This document shows positions 11,801 through 23,800 of a stretch of DNA of 64,000 bases, one piece after another. The notes under the pieces are model-generated. The model made no database searches and had not been told where the DNA came from. It saw only the letters and a list, made by a program, of their open reading frames with translations. The stretch covers positions 5,239,775-5,303,774 of the forward strand of contig JARUPZ010000014.1 in assembly GCA_031213475.1 (NCBI GenBank), read 5' to 3'. Source of the stretch: Nereocystis luetkeana (taxonomy: Eukaryota > Sar > Phaeophyceae > Laminariales > Laminariaceae). Each line of letters starts with the position of its first letter. Position 1 is the stretch's first letter. A program made the position numbers and the translations under genes.

Positions 11801-14800
11801 TATGAACTATGCCTGGTATATAATAATACCAGGTACCATATGTTACGCTATGTTACATATTTACAGTTTTCCTTATCGTCGTTTATGATTCTGCGGGGTT
11901 CGGCCAGGCATGCGACAAGGTGATCCACATCATGTACCTCGTCAACGACGTCCTGTTCGCCATCCAACATCACCCCGCGGCGGACATCTTCAAGGCAGAG
12001 TGAGCTTTTTCAATACTACGTATAAATATAGATGTATATATATGGACAAATGAATCTCGGCCTCTGTGAGCGAACCTTAAAATTCCGATTTTGTCTTCAA
12101 CTCTGTCTGGGACTCCGGACGCCTTCGCTTCCCCCGCCCTTCGTGCTTGCCTTTTCGACCGCTCTCCTCGACGGTGGCGCGAGCCGGGCTCCGACGGGTG
12201 TTCTCCCGTGCGCGCGTCTCGGAGTCTCAGCGCCACCGACGAGCGCGGCGACCCCCGAACTTGAGGGATATTTGCTGGAAAAAGGGAGACACGGACGTTC
12301 TGTTTTCTGTGGTCCTGGAAATTTGTTTAGGTGTATATTATTTTACATACCTGAATCGTTGATGTACTTGTTTCGTCTCGCTCTTCCGACTCTGACCACT
12401 ACCCCCGTGCGCTGGGCGCGGAAACGACCGATCACCTGGAATTCAAGTTGGAACTGCCGCAACGCTACAACCCCGATTTTTGGGAGCAAAAGCACTACCT
12501 GGTACAATTACTACTGGTACTGCTGCTGTGCTTTGAAAAACTGAGAATATACGTGCCAGGGGTGTTTTTTTCGCCGAAGTGCTTACCAGGCACCACTCTT
12601 GTCCCTAAATATAGCGACCTTTTCAACACTACTATTCAAACAAAACGTTGCTTATGCTTATACTTCGGGACATAGTGGTAGGTGTTGATTGTACTCGCGG
12701 CTTTGAGCACGAATTAATTAATATAGGTGGAAAATATATTTGTTTTTATTTTTCGCGTAGAGTTAGGTCTACTGTAGGTAAAAAAATGTAGAACACCACG
12801 TGATCGCAAGCGCGAATGAAACCTGCGAACGACCGCCTGTGTTGGCAAGGCCGTCTGCCAGCCGTTCATGCCTTCGGTTGTTTGGTTTCGTGGGCTGTCT
12901 TTTTCTCCATCGGTTTTTGTCGTGACTGGTGGGTGGTGGAATGGAGGGGTATCACGGGTGCTTGTTGGTATGCCTCTGTTGGTTTAGTTAGCTCTTTGTT
13001 GCCGGTTGAGTCGGCGCGACTTGAGTCACAAACCACAGCAGTATTTAATACTTTCTGGTCGGACTGTTGTGAAAGGCACTATTAATAGGTAGCCGTTCCC
13101 TCGAGGTGCCGACTATCCATCCGACTTACTGGGTTTCCGTACTGGTAAGAGGGATTGTTGACTGCCGGATTATTTTTTGCCCTTTTTGGAGTGGGCGGGA
13201 CTGATTCAGCTCTCGCTTCGCCCCGCCTGGATTACGTCGGCGTAGTCAGCTGGCCATTTTCAGCCGGCTTACTGACTGAAAGAGTCAACTCGAGTTATTA
13301 CGGGGGACCATAGTTAATAGGACCTGTGGTATACATAAAAACCTATATATCCAACTATTTCTACTAACAATATTTGGTCCTATTAACTATGGTCCCCCGT
13401 AATAGTTGTATGGCTACTGGCACTTACCTGTTACCGATTAGTCATCGTTAATAGTCGTGAAAATCCTGCCCACTCAAAGCAGCTTCTTTTCTTTTTTTCC
13501 TTTAGGTTTTTTCCTCTCGCCCTTATTTTCCCTCTCTTGTTATGTTACGAGGAACCATAGTAAATAGGGGACCTACGGTACACACAAAAAACAATATATT
13601 CACCTACTTTTACTATTACGGGGGGGCATAGTTAATAGGACCAAATATTGTTAGTAAAAAAGGTTAAATATATACCAGGTAGTTTTTTTTGTATACCATA
13701 GGTCCTATTAACTATGACCCCCCGTAATAACAATATTTGGTCCTATTTACTTTGCCCCCCCCCCCCCCTATCACTCGTAACTCCGGTCCGTGGTCATGTA
13801 GCAGGCTTCCCCCCCCCCCCCCCCCCCCCCCCCCCCAGCACCACCACCACTACGATTCTTGCCTTCGTTTTATCTCGAGAAGACAGACTTGGGCCATTTG
13901 GTCCGTCGTCGACTCGCTTCTACTCTAGTTCAGCAGCTGCTTCGTTTCGGGGGATGTCTGTCTGTCGTCGTCGCTGGTTGATTGCTTGATTATTTTTTTT
14001 TTTTGGTATTCGGCCGTTAGCAGCTGATCGTTCGTGGTGGTTGTTTGTGGATCTGCTGAGCGCTGGTTTGCTGGGGTTTGCCGAATGGGTAGGATAGCTG
14101 CCTTCTGCCTGGTTGCGGGGGTTGGCTGGTTGATTGAAAACCCGCGTCTAGCCGTGTTTGTGCATACCCGCGTTAGACGGTACTCGTCCCGGTTATGACG
14201 CCGCACGATGCGGGGGGGAGGGGATGGACGACCCCTCCCCCCCCCCCCCTCCTTCCCTTCCCCCTCCATATTCATACTGGTAGGTAGCAAAAGGATGCCG
14301 GAGGTTGTGCGAGTGTCTTTTGTGACCGCGGTTGCTGCAGCCCTCCCCCCCGCCCCCCTCTCCCTGTCCAATCCTCCACCCCCTCCCCTTGTCTGTTTTG
14401 TCTCCGCAGATGCCTCCGGCAGGTCCCCGGCGTGCTGCGAGCGGCGTGCACGCTGGCGCCAGACCTCACCGGCGGGAGCCTTGACAAGGTCAGCACAGCT
14501 CTGTTTTCGTCTGCTGGCGCTGTTTGTGTAGTATACATATAACGAGGCCAAAACAGCGCCAGCCGACTAGTCAACTAATTCGGTTGCCTCGCAGCCCTTG
14601 TGTTGGGTCGGCTTGGCTTTACAGGTTCACACGGCGAAGATTCAGGAGAGGGGGGAGGGGGGGGTGTACTCGACATGAGACGTGTACTCGATATCATGCA
14701 TGGCTGTAGTCGTATGATCATAGACCCTCGCATCCCTGCAATGCCGGGACGGAGCATGTCGGGTAGACGTTGCTTGCACCAAGCGCGAAACGAACGCCGT

Positions 14801-17800
14801 GAGGTGTCTCGCGAGTCGCATGAAGGGTGAGCTGCATCCTACTAAGAACCGCTTGTGAGGCGGACTTGCATATGGATGACAGGTTCAATGAGTTAATCCA
14901 ATTTCCGGTGTAGCCACTTCCAGAAACAACGATTGGAGTGCTATGTAACTTGGCTCTTGGGTGCCTTACCATCAACACTGCGTGATACGATCATTCCCAC
15001 TGGTGCGGAGCAAAGGTTGTTCACCTCGCACAAATGATCTAACTCGACAACCAGCTCAGGAGAGGGGGCGGGGAGGGGGAGAGAAAAATTCAGGACCGAC
15101 GAAAGCAAGTTTTTTTTTGTCGATGGGCGATGGGTTTTTGATGGACCATGATCTGCGGTAGACCTCTCAGCTCTACGTACCCCTCTTGTTCCTCTCGGAG
15201 CGAGTGCTTCCCACCGAGAAATGCGCACGACCACCTCGCAGAAAAAAAGCCTTCCATCAACAAGGAAAAACAAATGGTCGGGTTGGCGCCGCTGCAAACA
15301 ACTGCGGCAACTACAATAATACCCAGCCAACTAACTAGTACCTAACCCAGCAGCCGCCGACTTTTAGACATCCAACTCACTCGCCGCTCTATTTACGGGG
15401 GACAATATCAAATAGGACCTACGGTACAAACAAAAACCTATTCTATTTCGCCGTTTTTACCAACACTGCGTGGTCCTATTTACTACGCCCCCCCCCCCCG
15501 TTTATAGCAACACTACCGGGTCGGACGCAAATCAAACCCAGCCCGACCTATCTAACCCCAACCCAGCCGAACCCGATCCGGCCGAAGCCACCCCTTTTGT
15601 GTACCCTCTATCTACCCAAACCGATTTATCTGTCCAGGTGGAGCGCATCGTACGTCTGTGGGGCTCGAACGGCGTGTTCACCCCCGCGGAGTGCGACGAC
15701 CTGCTAGCCGCCGCCGCGGCTGTGACCGCCAAGCACGCCACCGCCAAGGCCATGGCAAACAAGGCTGCCCGAGGCCTGAGGGAGCGCGCCGGAGGCAGGG
15801 ACGGAGGAGGGGGGGATAGGGACGGCCGTGGCTGGGATCAAGGTGGTGGTGAGGGTATGGGGGAGGGGTGGGGAGGGGTGGGGTGGGGTGAGCGAGGGTT
15901 GGGGAGAGGGGGAGGGGAGAGGGGGGGAGGGTTGGCGGGAGTGGATGTGGGGGGGGGGGGGTGATGGTGTTGTGCAGAGGGGGGGGGGGGGGATGAGGGA
16001 GGGTTGGGGGGTTGGAGGGGGGGGGGGGGGGGGTACCTCGATAGGAGATGTGCACTGGATCTCATGCATGGCCGTAGTCGTATGACCATAGACCCTCGTA
16101 TCCCTACAATGCCGGGACGGAGCATGTCGGGTTTTTACCGACCAGGCAGACATTTGCTTGCACCAAGCGCGACGCGCCGTGAGGTGTCTGGCGAGTTGCA
16201 TGAAGGGTGAGCGGCATCCTACTGAGAATCACTTGTGAGGCGGACTTGCATATGGACGACAGCTTCAATGAGTTAATTTAATTTCCGGTGGAGGCAACTC
16301 CAGAGACAGCAATGGGAGTACTACGTAACTGCCTCTTGGGCGCCTTACCTTGAACGTTACGTGATACGATCATTCCCACGTGTGCGGAGTAAAGGCTCTT
16401 CACCTCGCACAAACGATCTAACTCGACAACCAGCTGTGACCGACCGCCAAAAAAAAACAAACAAAACAAACGAAGGGGGTGATGTTTATGACGCCGCTAT
16501 GACCATGACGAATAAGGCTGCCCGAAGGCTGGCGGTAAGGGGGAGGGACGGATACGGCCGTGACTGGGGTCAGGATGGTGGTGGGGAGGGGCATTGGGGG
16601 TGGAAGGAGAGGGAGGAAGGGGGGGTAGGGGTGCCCATGGCCGGGAATAGGATGGGGGTGAGGAGGGGGGGGGGAGTAAATGGTGTTGGGTTTTCTTGGA
16701 GGGGTAAGAGGAAGAAGAGGGGAGGGATAGGGACGGCCGTGGCTGGATCAAGGGGAGGGGGTGGTGGGGGGAGGCAGGGCTTTGTTTCAGGCGTTACCTG
16801 TTCGGTTGGTCGTCCCGAGCTGTGTTTCTCCTGCCCACTGCTCACCCGACGTGATTCCGCGCACCGCATTTTTTCTGCAACCACCCACATCTGCCTCAGG
16901 GAGCGGTTCGCTGTCGGTGAGCGGGATTTCCAATGGTGCTGGCGGGTTGGGTGCGGGTGCGTTTTCTATGGAGGACGAGGAGGAGCGGCGCAAGCAGGAG
17001 GATGAAAGGAGGAAGGCGGACGAGGTGAGGAGAGACGGGCGGGAAGGGAAGGGAAGGGAAGGGAAGGGAAGGGGGGGGGGGGGGGGGGGGCGTACTAGTT
17101 TGTTGCTTGCCTTAGTCCTTTGATGATCGACCACCGCATCCCTCTGGAGGTGGAGGAGGTTTGGGGTTCATGTAGGTGTCGGTATTGTTTGTGTGTGTGT
17201 TTGTGTGTTTTTTGTCACCGTTGTGTGCTCGTGGTGTGTGCTGTTGGTGGTGTTTTATGTCAAACGGTGGTGGTGGTGGTGGTGGTGGTGGTGGTGGTGG
17301 TGCTGCTGCTGTTTTCGTGTTTTGAAGGTGTTCTGGCTTGCGTTTCTGGCTTGAGTTGCGTAATGGTGTTTCGTGTTGGGGTGTTGGTGTTTGGTGGTGC
17401 AGCAGCGGAGCTCTTGGAGATTGTGGTGTGCTGGAAGGCATGCGGTCGATATCCCGACACCATGCTCGGCCTGTTGGTCCGTATTGCGACGCATGTTGTC
17501 GGTCCGTCGTCTTGTTACTTTCGTCAGCATGGAACGCTGCCTGCGCTTTCTTACTTCGCGTAGCCGTTTCCAGCGTTGGTACAATAGTTTCGCTTTCAGC
17601 CTTTTACGCGGAAGTGTAAACTTTCACTCGTCGTGCTCTGATGATATGTACTACAGTAAAAGTATATGTATACTCTGCAATAAAAAAACGTCATCAGCGA
17701 AAACGTACCCTGACTTGAAACACGGACCGAAAGCTACTCAGGCGACGCAGCGACAACAGTGTCGCCAGCAAAGCTACTGCTGGTACACTCCTTTTTTTTC

Positions 17801-20800
17801 AAGGGGACGCAACAGCAGCGTTTCGTCAGCAATGAATACCACCACCAGCAGCAAACAATCTCATCAACGCCAACACTTACACGGCCACAACCAATGCCAC
17901 CAACACCAACCCTCCCCCCTATCCCCCCATCTACCAACGCTACCTCCCACCGCCAACTCCAACACTCCCCCCGCGCCCACCCACCACCACCGCCGCCACC
18001 GCCACCACCACTACTCCCCTCCCCCCCCCCCCCCCCCCCTCTATGGTCATACGACTACGGCCATGCATGAGATCGAGTACATCTCTCCTATCTAGTACAC
18101 CCCCCCCCCCCCCCCTGCCCCCGGCTCTACGTCTCGAAAGGGATGCGTGGTCAAATGTCAAATGACTAAGGCAAGCAACAATTGAGTACCCCCTCTCCCC
18201 CCTGGCTCCCTCAGGCAGCAGCGGACGAAGCGATGGAACGATCCCTGGCAAGAGTGAGGACGATGGCAGAGGGGGGGGGGGGAGGGGGGTTAGACAGCGC
18301 CAACAGGGGGGAGGGCGGGGAGGACGGTGCGGCGGCGGGTGCGGCAGGGGCAGGGGCAGGGGCAGGAGCAGGAGCAGGCCTTCCAGTGATTCCTGCTGTG
18401 CCTGCGCTGGCCCCGGCACCGGAAACGATGCCCACCTGTAACGTTATGTTCCCCTGGAGGGGAGCATTATACCCCGTCATGTGAGTCGAACACATTAAAC
18501 ACGTTTAGAGGTTTTCGATGGTGTTTGGAATGGGGGAGGGGGGGGAGGGGGGGTGTACTCGATAGGAGAGATGTACTCGATCTCACGCATGGGCGTAGTC
18601 GCATGACCATAGACCCTCGCATCCCTATAATGCCGGGACGGAGCATGTCGGGTTTTCACCGACCAGGCAGACATTGCTCGCACCAAGCGCGAAGCGCCGT
18701 GAGGTGTCTGGCGAGTCGCATGAAGGGCGAGCTGCATCCTGCTAAGAACCGCTTTTGAGGCGGACTTGCGTATGGATGACAGCTTCATTGAGTTGATTTA
18801 ATTTCCGGTGTAGGCACTTCCAGAGACAGCAATGGGAGTACTATGTAACTGCCTGCCCCTTGGGTGGGGTGGGGGGGGGGGGGGGGGGGGCAAGGGAATC
18901 CCCGTCGTCCAATCGGCGGATGAGTCGTGGAAGGGGGGTAACGGGCGGAGGTGGAGAGCGTAAGTGACATGGACGAGGTTGTTGTTTTTCTTGTTTTTCT
19001 GAGAACCTCCCCCCCCTGTCGATGAATCGGTTGTTATCGCTACTTCTTTATAATGTCCGATATTTTAGGGCCGTTGCTTATTCATGGCCGCAAGTTTTGT
19101 AGAATGTTCCGTTTTTATTTGTTTATTTTTCAATTCCCATTTAAACGCAAGAAACAATGTGAAAGTTCCACGATTGTGGAAAATTAGGAGCGTGCTTGCT
19201 AAAATGACGAGATAGCTTAAATATTCATTTTTCCCCAATTTTCTGGCATTATTTGGAAATCATGAAGCAAACCGTGAAACATTTCGACGGTACGTTTGGC
19301 TTCGATAAGCATCCGACTCTTACGTATATGACCGTTATTTTCAATAACTACGGATGATACGATGACGTAAATATAGATAATTCTCGCTAATTAACAAAAG
19401 CTATCGGCAAGTATCGATAAATTCGTTCCGAAAGAATCACCGGTAACAGTTTAGCAGTATCCATGAAGTAACTATCAGCATTTATCGATATATTTATTTT
19501 TAATTTCAACATATCCGCAACCTACGATGGTCATTCTTTTTCTTTTTTTTTTTGTAATCGTTCGTGGGGAAAACAGGGGAAAGGCGCAGGCGGTGGAGAC
19601 AAACAAGTTCCCAGTCGCTGCCGGTCTGGCGAGCACCGCGCACGAGGCCGGCAACATGCTAGAGAATCTTCCCGTTGGCACTATGGCCGGCATCCTCAGA
19701 GTGAGAGGGGGAGGGGTGGGTGGTGGGGTGGGTGGACTTGATGTTACGCATGGCCGTAGTGGTACGACCACGGACCCTCGCATCCCTACAATGTCGGGAC
19801 GGAGCACGTCGGGTTTTCACCGACCAGGCAGGCATTGCTTTCACCAAACGCGAGGGGGGGGGGGGGGGGGAGGGTACTCGATATCATGCATGGCCGTAGT
19901 CGTATGACCATAGCCCATAGACCCTCGCATCCCTACAATGCCGGGCCGGAGCACGTCGGGTTTTCAGTGACCAGGCAGACATTGCTTGTACCAAGCGCGA
20001 GGGCGGGGGTGGGGGGGGGTGGGGGGGGGTGTACTCGATAGCAGATATGTACTCGATATCATGCATGGCCGTGGTCGTATGATCATAGACGCTCGCATCC
20101 CTACAATGCCGGGACGGAGCGTTGGGTTTTCACCGACCAGGCAGACATTGCTTGCACCAAGCGCGAAGCGCCGTGAGGTGTTGGGCGAGCCGAATGAAGG
20201 GTGAGCTGCATCCTACTATTAATAAGAACCGCCTGTGAGGCGAACTTGCGTATGGATGGCAGTTTCAAGGGGTCAATTTAATTTCCGGTGTGGCCACTTC
20301 CAGAGACAGCAACGGAAGCAATGGGAGTAGTACAGTATGTAACTGCCTCTTGGGCGCCTTACCGTACACACTACGTGATACGATCATTCCCACTTGTGCG
20401 GAGTAAAGGTACGTCACCTTGCCCAAAGTATCTAACTCGACAACCAGCTCTGACCGACCGCCAAAAAAGAATAGAAGGGAGGGGGGGAGAGAGAGAGAGA
20501 AGCATGCACACGAACCGAGACGAAGAAGGAAATGAGGGGACTCAAGTCAGGGAGAGAGCGCGAGGTAGAGACAAATGGTGCTGATGAACACATTTCTCGT
20601 TTTTTTCCCCCGACGGCCTTCATACTAGCAGGGCGGTTCGTAGCGCTGCTCGATTTGCTTTCGGGAAATGCTCTTTTGCTTCAACGCTCATTTCGTGATG
20701 TTTATTGTTTTCCGATCCGAGTCCCAGCCAGGATTTTTGTTCTCGCCACCGTACCCTACCCCACCCCGGTTTTGTTTTCGCTAGGTTTCGCTTCGGAACG

Positions 20801-23800
20801 GCTTCCGGAGGTACAAGCCGATTGACCTCAAGCTGCTGCCCAAGTATGTCGCTCCGCACATCGAACCGGGCAGACTGGACGTGAGTTATTGGGCCAAGTT
20901 CGATAGTGCCGTCTATAGGTTTTGCTATTCCATTAATAAATATCGCATGTATTGGCAGTGCTGGTGGTGGTGGCGGTGGTGGTGGTGGTGGTCTCTAGGT
21001 CGGTTGATAGCATCCACCCTCCACCCCAGGCCCCCACCCACCAAACCCCTTTGAACCCTTTTTGGCGTTTTTCCCGCTTATCCCCCTCCCTTTTCCCCCA
21101 CTCCGTCTCGAAAGGGATGCGTGGTCAGTGGTCAAATTACTCGAGGCAATCAATAAATGAGTACACCCCACCCCGCGCGCACTCCGCCACACATTGGAAA
21201 CCCTTGGTGGCCTATTTTCCGCTTCGCCGTCGCTAAAGGTCAAATGCGCCCCCCAAACCCCATCACCCCGTCCCCCGTGCTCATGGAAACCCCTCATTGG
21301 CGTTTTTTTTTTTATTCGCTCTCCCTCCCTCCGGTTGGTCGATTGGTTGATCGCATTCGCAGGTCCGCGTGGACGAGTTCTACAGCCGGGCAACCCTTAC
21401 TCATGTAGACGAAGAGCGTCGAAAGGAGAAAGAGCAGCGGCGGCTGGAGGAGGAGCGGAAGGCCGCTGGCATGGACGGGAAGGAGCCGAAAGAGGCGGGC
21501 GGGGGGAAAGATCGAGGCCGCAGGTTTGTTCGCGGAGACTTCCTCTCCTTCGCGAAAGGCGGGGGTGCGGGAAGGGACTCTGGCGCGTGTTCGTGTTGCT
21601 TTGTGTCATTCGTGCTGTTTGTGGTGTTTTTTTCGCTGTTTTGCGTTGTCTTGGGGTGTGTGTTACGTACCTATCCATGGTTGCTGGTATTTTGGACGTA
21701 CATTTATTTTTTCTTGCCCCGTGACGTGGGTTTTTGGGTGTGTGGTGTTCTTTTGTGCGCCCGTTGTCCGCGATATTGTTTTTGTCCGGTGGTAAGCAAT
21801 TGAGTCCATGATTTGTGTCTGCGTGTTTGTTTCTCGTAGTCGTGCACGATGAGTGTTCGAGGCCGACGGGACTACCCCTTTGCCCCCCTCTCAGTGGGAG
21901 TTCCTATCGGAAGGTGGCCGAAGGCAGACCTTTTGCATGCGGGGTATTCACCTTTCGGAACGGAAACAATCCTGCAAAAGGTACTATCGGAACATGAGCA
22001 AAGACAGGCCTTCTATATAATGTACTATTTAATACCATTTTGGTCCGGAATAGAAGGACCGATTGCCCCGGAATGTAAGGACCGATTGCCCCGAAATACA
22101 AGAACCGATTGTCCCGGAATACAAGAACCGATTGTCCCGAGATAGAAGTACCGATGGTCCCGAAATACAAGAAACGTTTGGCCCGAAATATAAGGACCGA
22201 TTGGCCAAATATACAAAGAGCGATTGCCCCGCAATATTAATACCAGGTATATATTGTGCCCCGCAGTATAAAGACCGACTGTCCCGCATTATAAAGACCG
22301 ATTGCCCCGCAGTATAAAGACCGATTGTCCCGCAGTGTAAATGCCGATTGCCCCGAAATATAAGGATAAATTGTTCCGAAATATGAAGACCGATTGTCCC
22401 GAAAAATGAGGACCGTTTGTCCCGAAATATGAGGACCGTTTGTCCCGATATATAAGGACCAATTGTCCCGATATATAAAGACCGATGGTTCCGATATTTA
22501 AAGACCGACTGCCCCGGTATATACAGATCGATTGCCCCGCAGTATTAGGACAGATTGCCCCGCAGTATAAGGGCAAATTGTCCCGAAGTATAAGGACCAA
22601 TTGTTCTGGAATATAAGGACCAATTTTCCATGAATATAAGGACCGCTCGTCCCGGAATTTAAGGACCGTTCGTCCCGGAATATCAGGACAGTTCGTTCCA
22701 GAATTTAAGGACCGATTGTCCCGGAATATAAGGACCGTCTGGGCATATATATACAGACCGATTCCCCCGCAGTATAAAGATCCATTTCCCCCCAAATATA
22801 AGGACCGTTTTCCTCCAAATATAAGGACCGATTGAACTTTTTCATCTATTTGGGGTCAGAGTGACTTGCTTTATATGCATTGCTGAACCTTTTGACGTAG
22901 GGTGCAGTCCCTTTTGGGGGGGGCAATGCCCTCAAATTCCAAGCAGTTTTTCCCCCAAAACGGTATTGCTGTCACAACAGTCCTAAAGGAGCAAAGCACC
23001 TTTGGGATCGTAAAAAATGTCGCACAGCCCGTGAGGACCATCGGTAGGGGGAAGTATGTCAGGCAGCCGGGTTTTTCCGGACGGTTGTGCGGGGTGCTTT
23101 CGGGCGTCCGTTTTATTTTTTGTGCATTTGATTGACTGTGCGTCTGTTTGTTTGTTTCATGATTTATTTATTTTTGTGTGTGCTGTGTGTTTTCGGCCGT
23201 GGTTTTGCTATACCGCGTTTTTTCCCTGAATACTATTATAGGGACCGTTTTGATTGAATATTGGTGTGCACAAACGCTCGTTGTGTTCAAGGACAGAATG
23301 ATGTATGCGTTTGCATTCACACTGTCCGTGTGTTTGTTTTGTTGTCCATGGTATGTATATATACCATGTGTTTTGCTTGTTTTTGTGTGTCCGTACAATA
23401 CTTGCATGTTTCCCGTCGGGATTGTCCCAAGGGTGTAAGTGTGTTTTACTTTTGCTGCTGTAGGGGTACCGTTTGGCACGCGGTTCAAACAAAACATAAA
23501 ACACGTTTACTTATCTCTGGTGCGTGACGCGCACGGACCTTTTGTAGCTTCACGTCTTCGTCTCTTGATATTCACAGAACCGATTCCTGATGTTCACACG
23601 CGTTTGTTTGTGTGTTTGTACGAGTACGAGGATATTTCAACTACAGCAGTATTCAATATTCACACGCGTATAGCACAAACTGAACAAGGAGGTTTTGAAG
23701 ATTTGACACGCATACTATGCCCCCCCCCCCCCCCCCCCGGTGTTTTATTTGGAAACCCCTGTTCGACCCGATGCAGGAATCGGGAGGGGGGGTTCTTGGC

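Noticed and set aside
12420-12502. Open stretch reading HLEFKLELPQRYNPDFWEQKHYL followed by GTACAAT, considered as an extra CHERP-like exon
   Set aside because: Exons 9 and 10 already join in phase and give an uninterrupted CID. This stretch has no good acceptor, and its GT lies within a TACCTGGTA repeat motif.
16487-16545. Coding-like TMTNKAARRLA with a GGTAAGG donor
   Set aside because: It is a partial duplicate of the exon 11 tail and has no acceptor in the right phase.
17397-17480. Possible exon AAELLEIVVCWKACGRYPD between exons 12 and 13
   Set aside because: Exons 12 and 13 join in phase into one charged helix; including this stretch is unsupported and matches no CHERP region.
22029-22795. 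Long minus-strand open frames with regular 8-residue periodicity
   Set aside because: They are a product of the 24-bp minisatellite, which lies in an intron of the plus-strand gene.
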